NCBI GenBank assembly: GCA_030589945.1
Contig: JAUUZN010000014.1
Coordinates: 1-43,723, forward strand
DNA: 43,723 nucleotides
From: Gammaproteobacteria bacterium
GTDB lineage: Bacteria; Pseudomonadota; Gammaproteobacteria; Enterobacterales; GCA-2746155
Direction of reading: 5' to 3'
In this document: positions 1-8,868 of the stretch, in pieces
Layout: every line of letters starts with the position of its first letter
How positions within the stretch are numbered: position 1 is the stretch's first letter
Translations under genes and position numbers: made by a program
The notes under the pieces: generated by a model
The model's input: only the letters and a program-made list of their open reading frames with translations
The model's database searches: none
What the model was told of the DNA's origin: nothing

Positions 1-621
1 AAGCTGATGGGCTTGAGGATCTGAAGAACCACCACATTCTATGGTCACTATTGGAGCTTCAAAGTCTAACTCCATCAGTGCGCCTACTCTGAGACCCGAA
101 AGTATTAACCTTTGAGAAAATATCGCCACCAGTGCTAAAAGCTTCTTCTCATCATGAATAGCGACACCAAATGCAGGGCTTGTGCCGGATGTATTGTGCA
201 AGTCGATGATAGCCTCTGGTTTAACATCCGTTATTGCCTTAACGATCTGACGTGTTCGCGTTGCAATCTCTGATAAGTCGGAATCATCTGAATTAAAATA
301 TCGGTTGAGATCCTTCGACTGTTCAAGATATCGATGGGTAAAAATTGGTTTGGTTTTGGCCGCTTCTGGATTACAGATAATCATACGGATATTGGTAGCT
401 GGAGTCTTTGAGCTTTTTAGCCAATTGTGACAAGCAATTAATCCTGAGGGTTCATTGCCATGGATCAGCGTCGTAATTACCCTGCAACGACTCTCATCAG
501 TTCCCTTAAGATCAATAATCGTTAATCCTTGGAGCTGTTTTAGGAAGCTTAGTAAGTTGTCTTCAACCTTTGAGCGAAATTGCTCATCTAGATAACAAAT
601 CTCTGATTGCAACAAACTCAT
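1..621 (-). CDS. Succinylglutamate desuccinylase/aspartoacylase (AstE/AspA) family zinc hydrolase, C-terminus beyond the window
   Basis: I translated the first 207 codons from an ATG at 621; the gene runs off the window edge. The protein has the zinc signature HGNE (about residues 54-57), a DLNR motif near residue 104 and DLHNTSG near residue 140. This is the usual zinc-ligand order (His, Glu, then His) of the M14-like AstE/AspA family, which hydrolyses N-acyl amino acids or other amides in the cytoplasm. The start codon overlaps the stop of the upstream ligase gene in an ATGA (618-621), so the two are translationally coupled and very likely work on related molecules. The substrate cannot be read from the sequence. 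True AstE normally sits with arginine-catabolism genes, which are absent here, so I do not assign astE. Confidence 0.85.
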   Translation of the reverse strand, partial: MSLLQSEICYLDEQFRSKVEDNLLSFLKQLQGLTIIDLKGTDESRCRVITTLIHGNEPSGLIACHNWLKSSKTPATNIRMIICNPEAAKTKPIFTHRYLEQSKDLNRYFNSDDSDLSEIATRTRQIVKAITDVKPEAIIDLHNTSGTSPAFGVAIHDEKKLLALVAIFSQRLILSGLRVGALMELDFEAPIVTIECGGSSDPQAHQL

Positions 622-2096
622 TTCCAACACTGTTCCCATTCACTCACTGGATGACCTGCCATCTGATTATCAAAATAACGGTCAAGCATTGCACCACAGG
701 CTTTTTCGTTGTTCATGCTCTTTCGCAAATGCCTAAGAGTCTGTTTCGTCCATTTAGCACCAGTGAGTCCTGATGACAATCGGCCTTTAATTATGTTGAG
801 GTACTTATCTCTCTCAACTCGGTCAACGTTGATTTTCGATAGGCCATCATCGGCCACTTGCAACATATCATCAATCACATTTCTAAGGGGTACTTCAACC
901 GGCTTATTTTGATAATTTTGTGGCCACAATATGCTTGCATCTAAACCCTGTCTTGCTGCCTTGTAGAAGTTGTATTCAGCGAACTGAAAGGGTATACGGG
1001 AGACGTATTCATCAATTCGATCTTCTAGTCCCAAAGTCATGCCAATAGAAAATGCGGCATTCGCCGCCATATCAACTGCTGTGGGTCCAGCCGGAAGAGC
1101 TCTAAATTCAATACGTAGGTGACCATCACCAACATTCGAATAAACCGCCCTATTCCAAGGCCAGGTTGAACCCATATGCAGGTTAAGTTCGGCAAGTTCT
1201 GGAGTCCTCTCAGTAGGGCCGGACTCAATGAGTTGCGGAAAAATAGGCGGATACAGATTAACCGTCTCTGAAAATAACTCCCATGCACTCTTACGCACCC
1301 AACCATGGCCGAAGGTCACACGAGCTGGTTGTCGCCATCCTGATGAATCAGGAATACGATTATCAATAGACTGCTTAAATAAAACTACTCGCGTCTCATC
1401 CCAAAGACAATTACCAAATAACACCCCAGAATTGGCAGAGACACCCAGCGCCATGGGTAATGTTAGTTGCGCTGCATTGAAGGCATTGGCAAATTTGTCA
1501 GGTTCGGTCATCATGTGAACTTGAAAGGATGTATTGGCACCCTCAACGCAAATTTCTGATGTGGTGAAGTCAACCTTGTCTTCGTCACCTTCAATATTAA
1601 TATGAAAAGGCTCTCCTCGAAGTCTTAGTAATTCACGACCCAATAAACGATAGCGCCCCATATCAGTCATATATTCATTGGTTAATTCTGATTCTTTAAG
1701 AGTAGGTAAAATACCAATGGCCAGTGGACGAGTGTTCAGTGTCGCAGCAACAGTCCAGAGATGGTTAAACTTTTCCAACAATTCTTTGCTAAGCTCACTA
1801 AAGGGTTTTCCGGCAGCCTTTACCGGTGATAAATTAAGTTCAAGGTTATATTTGTTGAGCTCTGTTTGAAATTGATCGTCTTTCAGTAACTCAATAAGCT
1901 CAACATTGACTGGGCTCACGTTAGATTGTTCGTTCATTAGGTATACTTCTAGCTCAGCACCTAAACATCGCTCACCCTTACCAAAATTTGGGCGTTCAAT
2001 AACTTCTTTTAGAATATCAACCTGATCATGGATCCTGCGATTAAACTTTTCATAGTCTGCAGCAGAATAATCTCGCTCTTCTATTTCTCTACCCAT
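618..2096 (-). CDS. GCS2-like glutamate-cysteine ligase family protein (carboxylate-amine ligase)
   Basis: A 492-residue soluble protein with no signal peptide. The GAELEVYLMNE stretch near residues 47-57, with its acidic residues, and the later FGHGW and FRALPAGP segments resemble the GCS2/YbdK group of ATP-dependent carboxylate-amine ligases. That group forms gamma-glutamyl or similar amide bonds. Its stop overlaps the start of the zinc amidohydrolase downstream, so a bond-forming and a bond-breaking enzyme share one transcript. Family assignment is from overall pattern; the exact amino acceptor is unknown and it need not be the glutathione-pathway GshA. The start at 2096 gives a plausible N-terminus (MGREIEERDYS). 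Confidence 0.75.
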   Translation of the reverse strand: MGREIEERDYSAADYEKFNRRIHDQVDILKEVIERPNFGKGERCLGAELEVYLMNEQSNVSPVNVELIELLKDDQFQTELNKYNLELNLSPVKAAGKPFSELSKELLEKFNHLWTVAATLNTRPLAIGILPTLKESELTNEYMTDMGRYRLLGRELLRLRGEPFHINIEGDEDKVDFTTSEICVEGANTSFQVHMMTEPDKFANAFNAAQLTLPMALGVSANSGVLFGNCLWDETRVVLFKQSIDNRIPDSSGWRQPARVTFGHGWVRKSAWELFSETVNLYPPIFPQLIESGPTERTPELAELNLHMGSTWPWNRAVYSNVGDGHLRIEFRALPAGPTAVDMAANAAFSIGMTLGLEDRIDEYVSRIPFQFAEYNFYKAARQGLDASILWPQNYQNKPVEVPLRNVIDDMLQVADDGLSKINVDRVERDKYLNIIKGRLSSGLTGAKWTKQTLRHLRKSMNNEKACGAMLDRYFDNQMAGHPVSEWEQCWK

Positions 2097-2303
2097 ACTT
2101 GATCCTCACAAATAACCCGCACTCAATACCTACTTTATAGCACATTCTAGGCGTTGAGTAACAATCACAGATGAGGTTTTTTAAGTAAGCAATTGATAGA
2201 CCAAGATATTGTAAAAATTAGACAGGTTGATGATCGAGCAGGATTAATTAATGACTTGAAATTGAAGGCGTTGCAGAAGTAATTGAGGCGTTAAATTAGC
2301 AGC

Positions 2304-2329
2304 GGGTCGATAAATCCTTTTATCTACCC
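2304..2329. terminator. Hairpin downstream of the small secreted protein gene; weak terminator candidate
   Basis: Arms 2304-2314 and 2319-2329 can form an 11-bp stem with one mismatch and a TCCT loop, about 30 bases past the stop of the 97-residue gene. No T-run follows on either strand, so factor-independent termination is doubtful. Confidence 0.3.
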
Positions 2330-2360
2330 TCTGTGCTCATAATTTTGAATTTTTTGAGTT

Positions 2361-2654
2361 TTATAACTTTGCTTGTTTGATCTTTGTTTCGTAAAACTTT
2401 ACAACATCATCAGCATTACTGGCGACTGCGAAATTATACAATGTCTTATCATTACATTTGATGTCGCCGTATATCTTTCTAATTTTCATCTTTGCACGAC
2501 GCAACTTCTTTCTAATTTTGTTTCTATCATTGGCCTTTGTATATTCACAAAGAGCTGTTGCGACTCCCAAAAAGTCATCGGCTGCCACTGGCTTTGTAAA
2601 GACTGATGCTGAGAGAATTGAGATTATTATTAACACTAATTTTAATTGATTCAT
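2361..2654 (-). CDS. Small secreted protein, DUF3718-like
   Basis: A 97-residue protein with a clear N-terminal signal peptide (hydrophobic stretch about residues 5-20, likely cleavage near VAADD) and a basic, probably helical mature part. ATALCEY, the Arg/Lys-rich RKKLRRAKMKIRKIYGDIKC segment and a conserved Cys pair resemble DUF3718, small proteins common in Alteromonadales-type gammaproteobacteria. No function is known for that family. The two mature Cys (about residues 37 and 66) could form a disulfide in the periplasm. It stands alone between the ligase operon and a chemotaxis receptor. The family call is from memory of its motif pattern. Confidence 0.7.
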   Translation of the reverse strand: MNQLKLVLIIISILSASVFTKPVAADDFLGVATALCEYTKANDRNKIRKKLRRAKMKIRKIYGDIKCNDKTLYNFAVASNADDVVKFYETKIKQAKL

Positions 2655-2781
2655 GACTATTACTACCTTTAGTTAATTCAAATTTATGAACTTTACCGAA
2701 ATCAACTAACACCCATTAAATGAGACTGCAGTCAGATGTATTTCAAATGAACGATTGAAACCTTATACAGGTTGTAGAGTA

Positions 2782-2807
2782 GTCCGTTTCTCGAGAGAAA
2801 AACGGAC
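2782..2807. terminator. Hairpin just past the chemotaxis receptor gene
   Basis: GTCCGTTT (2782-2789) and AAACGGAC (2800-2807) are perfect inverted arms around a 10-base loop holding CTCGAG. It lies 19 bases beyond the receptor stop codon, the expected place for a terminator, but no T-run follows on the minus strand. Confidence 0.4.
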
Positions 2808-2825
2808 CTGCGTCACAGAATGGTT

Positions 2826-4832
2826 TTAAATTTTGAAATGTCCAACAGATGAGTCAAGCTGCTCTGACAGGTCAGCAACAGTAACGCTTGATTCTAGGGT
2901 CTTATCGGCCCCTTCTGAGGTTTGGTCAGCAATACTGGCAATGTTAGTCACATTTGAATGAACTTCTTCAGTCACTGATGCCTGTTCTTCCGTAGCCGTT
3001 GCAATATGAGTACTCATGTCATTGATAATAGAGATACTTTCAGTAATGGTTGCGAGAAGCTCACCTGTTCGTTGTATATCATCAACGCTACTGGTTGCTT
3101 TAAGTCGACTATTTTCCATAACCTTTACGGCTTCATCCGCACCACTTTGCAGTCGTTCGATCATGCTTTGAATCTCTGAGGTAGATTCCTGAGTACGACT
3201 TGCTAGGGTACGCACTTCATCTGCCACAACCGCAAATCCTCGACCCTGTTCACCCGCTCTTGCAGCTTCAATGGCAGCATTCAATGCGAGTAAATTGGTT
3301 TGCTCGGCAATCCCCTTAATGACATCCAGTACATTATCAATATTCTTAGAATACTCATCTAGTTTATTAATTACATCGGATGCAGTTTCAATATCGGCCG
3401 CAAGTTCCTTAATGGACTGAATATTTGCAGTGACGATGGCTGTTCCTTCAGTTGTTTTAACATGAGCTTTTTCAACTTCAACCGCAGTACTTGATGCGCT
3501 TTGTGCAACTTCCTCAACAGCTGCAGACATTTGTTCCATGGACTCTAAAATTTGATTAGTTTGCGTTCGCTGTTCATTAATATTACTGCGAGTTTCATTG
3601 GTGACAATTGATGTTTGCTCAGCTGCGGAGGAAAGTTGTTGTGTATTATTTTTAATTTGTTCAATGACGACTCTTAAATTTGTCACCAAATCATTGACCC
3701 ATCCAGACAATTCACCGAACTCATCGTCACTGGTGATGGTTACTTGTTGAGTCAAATCTCCTTTGGACATCACTTGCAGCATATTGTTTACATTAGCCAG
3801 TGGTACGCGAATGCTTTGAATAATCCAAATTGCTACAACAACACCTGCTGCAATTGACAATAAACTTGCAATACCAATAATCATTCGACTTGACGAAACA
3901 TTACTTTCCGCCACCGACTTAGTGGATGCCGATTCACTATTAATTGCTTCCACCATATTTTGAGAATGAGATAAAAATTGTTCCACCTGATCATTGAGAT
4001 AGGCCATTTGTTTAATCACGCTAGCTTGCGCTGTAAGCTGATGATTATAGTTGGTCAGAATGCTGTTTGCTCCAGTGAGGAAACCATTATATCGATCGAC
4101 CAAGGGTTTCATATCACTGAAATATTTCTTCTCTACATTTGACTGATTTAACTGTTCTACCTGACTAAACTTTTCATTAATAGCAACTGCGATTGTTGTA
4201 AGTTCTCGTGCAGAGAGAGCAACATCTTCTATATCATTCGCCGTTAGTGCATCTAGTGCTGTCTCAGTGGCTTCACCGGCAAGACTTGCAATACTCTCTA
4301 ATAATGATATTAAATTACTTTTGGTAGTTTCATCAGCGTAATCGAGGGCAATGGTATCGAGTTCATCAACGGTATCTTCAAGATCACCACTTTGCTCTTC
4401 TATAGAAGAAATAATATTTAAAGCCTTTGAGTGCTCTGTAAATACCTTATCAATACCATTGAAATAATTTGTGCTAATTTTTGACAAGATGACCAGTGGT
4501 GCTGAAATAGATTGGTACTGAGATACCAAGGGCTGTAATGACTGTAAATTTGCAGTGTGGGCGTCATGTCTTTTACTTATTTTATCTTGAATACCTTGGA
4601 GTGCGTCAGCATCATCAGTTTTACTGTAAATATTAAGATGCTGGTTTCCTTCGAGTAGTGTCGATTTTAGCTCTTCACTAAACAACGTCATGGGCATCAT
4701 TTCGTCAACAATTGTTGTCAGGTTGTCACTGATACTGTTAATGCTTCTAAAACCAGTGATTCCAACAATAAGCAGCAGTAAGATAATTGTACCGCAACCG
4801 AGTGCGATTCTTGCCAATACAGTCATTTTCAT
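2826..4832 (-). CDS. Methyl-accepting chemotaxis protein
   Basis: A 668-residue transmembrane chemoreceptor. Order of parts: short cytoplasmic start, membrane segment about residues 7-29, large helical periplasmic sensor about 30-315, second membrane segment about 316-338, HAMP domain about 340-393 (DEFGELSGWVNDLV), then the long coiled-coil signalling domain. The kinase-contact hairpin, with IKGIAEQTNLLALNAAIEAA and GRGFAVVADEVR, lies near residues 503-540. It would signal through CheW/CheA to the flagellar motor. The ligand is not evident. The sensor is helical with many coiled-coil heptads, of four-helix-bundle style. The ATG at 4832 follows an AAAGG; a second ATG six bases downstream is an alternative. 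It stands alone and diverges from the rhodanese gene. Confidence 0.95.
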   Translation of the reverse strand: MKMTVLARIALGCGTIILLLLIVGITGFRSINSISDNLTTIVDEMMPMTLFSEELKSTLLEGNQHLNIYSKTDDADALQGIQDKISKRHDAHTANLQSLQPLVSQYQSISAPLVILSKISTNYFNGIDKVFTEHSKALNIISSIEEQSGDLEDTVDELDTIALDYADETTKSNLISLLESIASLAGEATETALDALTANDIEDVALSARELTTIAVAINEKFSQVEQLNQSNVEKKYFSDMKPLVDRYNGFLTGANSILTNYNHQLTAQASVIKQMAYLNDQVEQFLSHSQNMVEAINSESASTKSVAESNVSSSRMIIGIASLLSIAAGVVVAIWIIQSIRVPLANVNNMLQVMSKGDLTQQVTITSDDEFGELSGWVNDLVTNLRVVIEQIKNNTQQLSSAAEQTSIVTNETRSNINEQRTQTNQILESMEQMSAAVEEVAQSASSTAVEVEKAHVKTTEGTAIVTANIQSIKELAADIETASDVINKLDEYSKNIDNVLDVIKGIAEQTNLLALNAAIEAARAGEQGRGFAVVADEVRTLASRTQESTSEIQSMIERLQSGADEAVKVMENSRLKATSSVDDIQRTGELLATITESISIINDMSTHIATATEEQASVTEEVHSNVTNIASIADQTSEGADKTLESSVTVADLSEQLDSSVGHFKI

Positions 4833-4936
4833 CTTTATATACCTTTATCAATAAGATGTATTATTTTTAAACCAATGAAAGTGTAGCCTAGTCGATAATA
4901 TTTACTACCATTTATACAAAAAGAATTTATTTATTT

Positions 4937-4954
4937 TAGACGTCTAGACGTCTA
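4937..4954. promoter_or_regulatory. MetJ operator: two perfect tandem met boxes
   Basis: Positions 4938-4945 and 4946-4953 are two perfect copies of AGACGTCT, the textbook met-box consensus bound by the methionine repressor MetJ, whose dimers bind adjacent 8-base boxes. With flanking T and A the whole 18 bases are a perfect palindrome. The operator ends four bases before the -35 element of the promoter reading into the rhodanese gene, where MetJ would block transcription when S-adenosylmethionine is plentiful. It could also affect the divergent chemoreceptor gene. metJ itself is not in the window. Confidence 0.88.
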
Positions 4955-4957
4955 TTG

Positions 4958-4986
4958 TTGACTTTTAGATATAAGCCCTTTAATGT
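4958..4986 (+). promoter_or_regulatory. Sigma-70 promoter for the rhodanese gene
   Basis: TTGACT at 4958-4963 and TAATGT at 4981-4986 are separated by exactly 17 bases. Transcription would begin near 4993. This rules out the upstream in-frame ATG at 4955 as start and supports 5021. Confidence 0.65.
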
Positions 4987-5020
4987 TAAGTCACATGAAT
5001 CGAATTTTTATAGAAAGAAA

Positions 5021-5398
5021 ATGAACATTACAATTACATCGGTTAGAGAAAGTACTCCGGAAACCATACATCAATGGCTCAGTAACAACAAGGCGATACT
5101 CGTTGATGTCAGGGAAACGTCTGAATATGAACAGGAGCACATACCAGGCAGTTTACTGGTACCTTTATCTTGTTTTGAAGCCGATGTTTTTCCAAAATTT
5201 GAGTCAAAAATATTAGTTTTACACTGTGCTGTAGGTAAACGCTCTGCTGCAGCGGCAAAACAATTAATAATTTCAGGTTATCCATACGAAATAGTTAACA
5301 TGGAAGGTGGGATTCGTTCGTGGAAGAATGCTGGGTTAAATACCGAATGTCTTGAGGAAGACACTTATGAAGTCAGACCACGAAGATTACGCTTATAG
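5021..5398 (+). CDS. Single-domain rhodanese, predicted MetJ-controlled
   Basis: A 125-residue cytoplasmic rhodanese. It has the CH2A-like VDVRETSEYEQEHIPGS region (about residues 28-44) and the catalytic loop HCAVGKRS with the persulfide-forming Cys at residue 69. Such proteins carry sulfane sulfur from donors such as thiosulfate or glutathione persulfide to acceptors. I chose the ATG at 5021 and not the in-frame ATG at 4955, because the predicted promoter and the met boxes lie between them and the 22 extra residues do not look like rhodanese. The operator suggests a role in sulfur supply linked to methionine. The short basic tail (RPRRLRL) is unusual. The gene is monocistronic. Confidence 0.9.
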   Translation: MNITITSVRESTPETIHQWLSNNKAILVDVRETSEYEQEHIPGSLLVPLSCFEADVFPKFESKILVLHCAVGKRSAAAAKQLIISGYPYEIVNMEGGIRSWKNAGLNTECLEEDTYEVRPRRLRL

Positions 5399-5514
5399 TT
5401 TTAAGTAATTAAATCGCTTTGCCAATAATTAGAATTGTAGGAAAAGCCAATCATGTGATTAGGTCTTGCTGTTCAAAAATTCGTTGACCAGAACGATTCA
5501 GTTTGTAATCTAGG

Positions 5515-5545
5515 TTGCAGAAATGTTTAAGATCTCACTTATAAT
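5515..5545 (+). promoter_or_regulatory. Promoter candidate for the 5578-15627 gene train
   Basis: A perfect -10 element TATAAT at 5540-5545 is preceded by TTGCAG at 5515-5520 with a rather long 19-base spacer. It would start transcription near 5552, 26 bases before the first gene of the co-directional train. Confidence 0.5.
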
Positions 5546-5577
5546 GAATTCATAAGCCACTATTTTATGGAATTACA

Positions 5578-6330
5578 ATGAGCCCTTATAATGAGCCCCC
5601 TATGCCTGCTAAAGTTACTACCATCAAAGCTTTAGCCTTCGATGTGGGTGGCAGCGTTTTCGATTGGAAGAGTTCAATAATATCAGTCATCGATGAGCTA
5701 ACTAAAAAGTATGAATTAGATGATGATATAGACCCCGAAAAGTTTGCAATGAGCTGGCGTTTATTAATGTTCATGACCTTAGGTCAACTTCATAAGCGCG
5801 AAATTCCCAATTGCAATATGGATGCAATGCTGAAAATAGCCTTAGACAAATTACTAGAACAATATCCCGTATTATCATTAACTCATGAAGACAAAGCAGA
5901 TTTACTCAATGCTTGGCATAGTATGGACGTCTGGGATGAATTTCCTGTAGCACTTGAACGTCTAAAATCAAAATTCACAGTATCCATTATCTCTGTATTG
6001 AGTATGGCGATCATGGTCGATAGTAACAAACATTCTGGACTCTGTTGGGATGCTGTTATTTCGTGTGAATTTTTGAGCTGTTACAAACAAAAGCCTGAAG
6101 CATATATCGAAGGTGCTGCATTATTAGGCTTGAAACCAGAAGAAGTTTGCTTTGTAGCGGTCCATCCGAGTGATTTATTAGCAGCAAAAAAGACCGGTAT
6201 GAAAACGGCTTATGTGGCTCCAAAGGGATCGGAGCCCGATGTTCCTGGGCTGGTTATGGAGTATAAACCGGAAGATTACGATTTTAATGCCGCGACCTAT
6301 ATTGAGCTTTGCGAACAGTTGGGATGCTAA
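5578..6330 (+). CDS. HAD-superfamily protein (haloacid dehalogenase type II-like) with degenerate motifs
   Basis: A 250-residue HAD-fold protein. Nucleophile Asp22 lies in FDVGGSVFDW, the motif II Ser is Ser139 (ISVLS), the motif III Lys is Lys172 (QKP) and the motif IV Asp is Asp199 (VHPSD). The usual DxYGT and SNG signatures of L-2-haloacid dehalogenases are altered to DVGGS and SVL, so dehalogenase activity is doubtful; it may act on another small acid. A paralogue with better motifs lies at 16488. A GGA 8 bases before the ATG supports the start; an ATG at 5602 is a less likely alternative. It is the first gene of a seven-gene co-directional train, 50 bases ahead of the hydroxyacid dehydrogenase gene. 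Confidence 0.75.
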   Translation: MSPYNEPPMPAKVTTIKALAFDVGGSVFDWKSSIISVIDELTKKYELDDDIDPEKFAMSWRLLMFMTLGQLHKREIPNCNMDAMLKIALDKLLEQYPVLSLTHEDKADLLNAWHSMDVWDEFPVALERLKSKFTVSIISVLSMAIMVDSNKHSGLCWDAVISCEFLSCYKQKPEAYIEGAALLGLKPEEVCFVAVHPSDLLAAKKTGMKTAYVAPKGSEPDVPGLVMEYKPEDYDFNAATYIELCEQLGC

Positions 6331-6380
6331 CCAGCTAAGCCCTAACGCAATACTCAACAGTGAATTGAGAGATACAACGA

Positions 6381-7319
6381 ATGCCTGATAACATTTTAGT
6401 GATGACCCTGCCATTACCATTCCCTGAACTCAAGGCTAATGATCAGCCCGTCGAAGTGCGATTATTTGAAGGAGACTTTAGTGTGTTTAATGGCGCCGAA
6501 GTCATCTGTTCCACGGCTCTTAACCCTATTGATAAAGACTATATCGCCCAGTTACCAGACTCGATTAAGCTGATTGCCAACATTGGTGTTGGTTATGACA
6601 ATATTGACCTTGCCGCCGCTACTGCTAAAGGAATAGCGGTCACCAACACACCCGTGGTCACCGAAGACACTGCCGATCTAGCATTTGCGCTCATCTTAGC
6701 TTCAAGTCGGCAAATAACATCCAATGAAAAATTTCTACGCGATGGGCAGTGGGTTTCCTCTGGTCAACTCGGCAATCTCGGAAAAACGGTCCACGGCACT
6801 CAATTAGGCATTATTGGTTTTGGAGAAATTGGTCAGTCAGTCGCTCGTCGCGCCAAGGCATTTAACATGACCATTTTGTATCATGGTCCCTCGCGGAAAA
6901 GTGAAGCAGAAATTGCACTTGATGCAACATATTTTGAAAATTTAAACGACCTGCTAGCAGAATCAGATGTCATCTCACTGAACTGCTCTTTAAACGCTCA
7001 TACCCGACATATTATAGATGCTGAAGCGATTGCGGTGATGAAAAAAGATGCCATACTGATCAATACTGGAAGGGGCCAACTTATAGACGAGTCCGCTCTA
7101 GCCAATGCAATGAAAGACGGTCATTTATTCGCAGCCGGACTGGATGTCTTTGAAGATGAGCCTAAAATCAATGATGTTTTATTATCCTTGCCCAATGTAA
7201 CATTAACCCCGCACATTGGCAGCGCAACAACCCAATGCCGTACTGCCATGGCCAGTTGTGCCATTGGAAATATTATTGCTCAATTGGAAGGTCGAATGCT
7301 TTTAACTCAAGTCAATTAG
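6381..7319 (+). CDS. D-2-hydroxyacid dehydrogenase, NAD(P)-dependent (GhrB/GyaR-like)
   Basis: A 312-residue member of the D-isomer-specific 2-hydroxyacid dehydrogenases, interconverting D-2-hydroxy acids and 2-oxo acids in the cytoplasm. The Rossmann motif is GIIGFGEIG near residues 151-159. The catalytic trio is visible in order: Arg in NTGRGQLID, Glu in DVFEDEP and His in TPHIGS. The N-terminal NIGVGYDNID is typical of the glyoxylate/hydroxypyruvate reductase branch. Substrate cannot be told from sequence. Its neighbours (HAD protein, GntP permease, dihydroxyacid dehydratase, 2-oxoacid oxidoreductase) favour a role in oxidising a hydroxy acid to the 2-oxo acid used downstream, but reduction of glyoxylate-type compounds is equally possible. 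Confidence 0.88.
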   Translation: MPDNILVMTLPLPFPELKANDQPVEVRLFEGDFSVFNGAEVICSTALNPIDKDYIAQLPDSIKLIANIGVGYDNIDLAAATAKGIAVTNTPVVTEDTADLAFALILASSRQITSNEKFLRDGQWVSSGQLGNLGKTVHGTQLGIIGFGEIGQSVARRAKAFNMTILYHGPSRKSEAEIALDATYFENLNDLLAESDVISLNCSLNAHTRHIIDAEAIAVMKKDAILINTGRGQLIDESALANAMKDGHLFAAGLDVFEDEPKINDVLLSLPNVTLTPHIGSATTQCRTAMASCAIGNIIAQLEGRMLLTQVN

Positions 7320-7386
7320 GTTATAAAGTGTAGTTACCTAATAACTAATAACTAAAACAGTATTACTGACCCTGAAGGTACTAACA

Positions 7387-8775
7387 ATGATTGCAAACCT
7401 AGGTTTATTTGGCGCATTAGCATTGCTAATTTTATTAGCTCTACGTGGAAAAAATATTATATTTTCTGCATTACTCGCATCGCTTCTCATCATCATCACT
7501 AATCCGATTTCTCTAGCAGAAAGTTTTAATCAATATTTTACTTTCGGTAAGTTAGGTGCCTTTAGTTTTGCTGGAAAATTCTTTGTGCTCTTTGCCTGTG
7601 GCGCCATGTTCGGCCGCGTGATGGGTGAAAGTAAAGCCGCTGCTAGCATCGCCTATGCCCTTGCAGATAAACTTGGCGCACAGAAAACACTTTGGATCAT
7701 TACCATTGCTTGCGGATTATTAACGTACAGTGGCGTGGTGGTCTTTGTGGTTATATTTGCAATATATCCCCTTGGATTAAAGCTTATCGAGCAGGCTAAA
7801 ATTCCAAAAAGACTGCTGCTAGCTGCCGTCGCTTTAGGAAGTGGTACTTTCACTTTGACTGCCTTGCCTGGAACTCCCTCAATGCAAAATGTGATTGCTT
7901 CATCGGCACTCGGCACTGACTTATTTGCTGCACCGTTACTGGGTATTATTGCAGCGGTCATTATGTTTGGAGGAGGTATTTGGTATCTAGAAAATCAGCG
8001 AAAACTCGCCATCGCTAATAATGATTTCTACATTCCTAATAGCGATGAAATGACCAATGACCCAGCAGATGATATTAACGGTAATCAAATGCCTCGCTGG
8101 AGTTTGGCAATAATTCCACTGATCACCGTATTATTTTGTATTCTATCGCCACGAATTATAATGGCTGTTTTCGGTTCAAAAATTGCCTTAGGCGATGGTT
8201 TATTTAGCCAGTTAATGCAGTTCTCATCGACTCAATTAATATTATGGCCGAGTATTTCGTTGTTCATAGGCTGCCTAGTCGCACTCTCTCTATTTAGCAA
8301 TGTTCGCTCGCGAGCTCTTAGCGTACTTGGCGACGGTACCAATGATTCAATCATACCACTCATTAATACTGCTGCAGTCATTGGCTTTGGCGGTGTGGTC
8401 ACGCAGACACAGGGATTTGGTGATTTTGTACAATTATTGACAACCATCGACTTGCCACCGTTACTATCGATGTTTGTTTCGGTAAGTTTAAGCTCGGCAA
8501 TTGTTGGTTCTTCGGCCGGCGGTTTACAAATTTTTCTACAAACCATGGCGCAGTCCTACCTAGATATGGGCATCCCAGTTGAGGTCTTACATCGAATTGC
8601 AGCTATTGCAAGTGGTGGTTTCGATTCACTACCCCACTGTGGTGCTGTGGTAGCCATGCTAACCATTACCCGAATGTCACATAAGGAAGCTTATAAGGAT
8701 CTCTTTGTGGTCACCGTGATGGTACCCGTTGTCGCGGTACTGGTGATCATTGGTGTTGCTTCTGTCCTCTATTGA
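7387..8775 (+). CDS. GntP-family permease for a hydroxy or sugar acid
   Basis: A 462-residue inner-membrane protein with about a dozen hydrophobic segments across its length. The FVLFACGAMFGRVMGESKAA, ALPGTPSMQN and GGFDSLPHCGAV stretches fit the GntP (gluconate permease) family, proton symporters for gluconate and related hydroxy acids. The ATG at 7387 has an AAGGT about eight bases upstream. It sits 67 bases after the hydroxyacid dehydrogenase gene and before the IlvD-type dehydratase gene, which suggests it imports the acid that these enzymes process. The exact substrate is unknown; no gluconate kinase is nearby, which argues against gluconate itself. Confidence 0.85.
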   Translation: MIANLGLFGALALLILLALRGKNIIFSALLASLLIIITNPISLAESFNQYFTFGKLGAFSFAGKFFVLFACGAMFGRVMGESKAAASIAYALADKLGAQKTLWIITIACGLLTYSGVVVFVVIFAIYPLGLKLIEQAKIPKRLLLAAVALGSGTFTLTALPGTPSMQNVIASSALGTDLFAAPLLGIIAAVIMFGGGIWYLENQRKLAIANNDFYIPNSDEMTNDPADDINGNQMPRWSLAIIPLITVLFCILSPRIIMAVFGSKIALGDGLFSQLMQFSSTQLILWPSISLFIGCLVALSLFSNVRSRALSVLGDGTNDSIIPLINTAAVIGFGGVVTQTQGFGDFVQLLTTIDLPPLLSMFVSVSLSSAIVGSSAGGLQIFLQTMAQSYLDMGIPVEVLHRIAAIASGGFDSLPHCGAVVAMLTITRMSHKEAYKDLFVVTVMVPVVAVLVIIGVASVLY

Positions 8776-8868
8776 TTATTTCGACATAACTGTAACAGAC
8801 GTTACGTTCATATCAATAAAAACTCTTTAAACTGGTTCCATTGAGCAAACATAGTTTAAGGAGTTTCC

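Noticed and set aside
2174..2280. A 35-codon open stretch (LIDQDIVKIRQVDDRAGLIN) in the gap upstream of the ligase gene, possibly a gene remnant
   Set aside because: It has no start codon or ribosome site, no recognisable family, and is short enough to occur by chance.
8792..8805. Inverted repeat GTAAC-N4-GTTAC before the IlvD-type gene
   Set aside because: Arms of only five bases with no similarity to a known operator; could be chance, though it lies in a control-sized gap.
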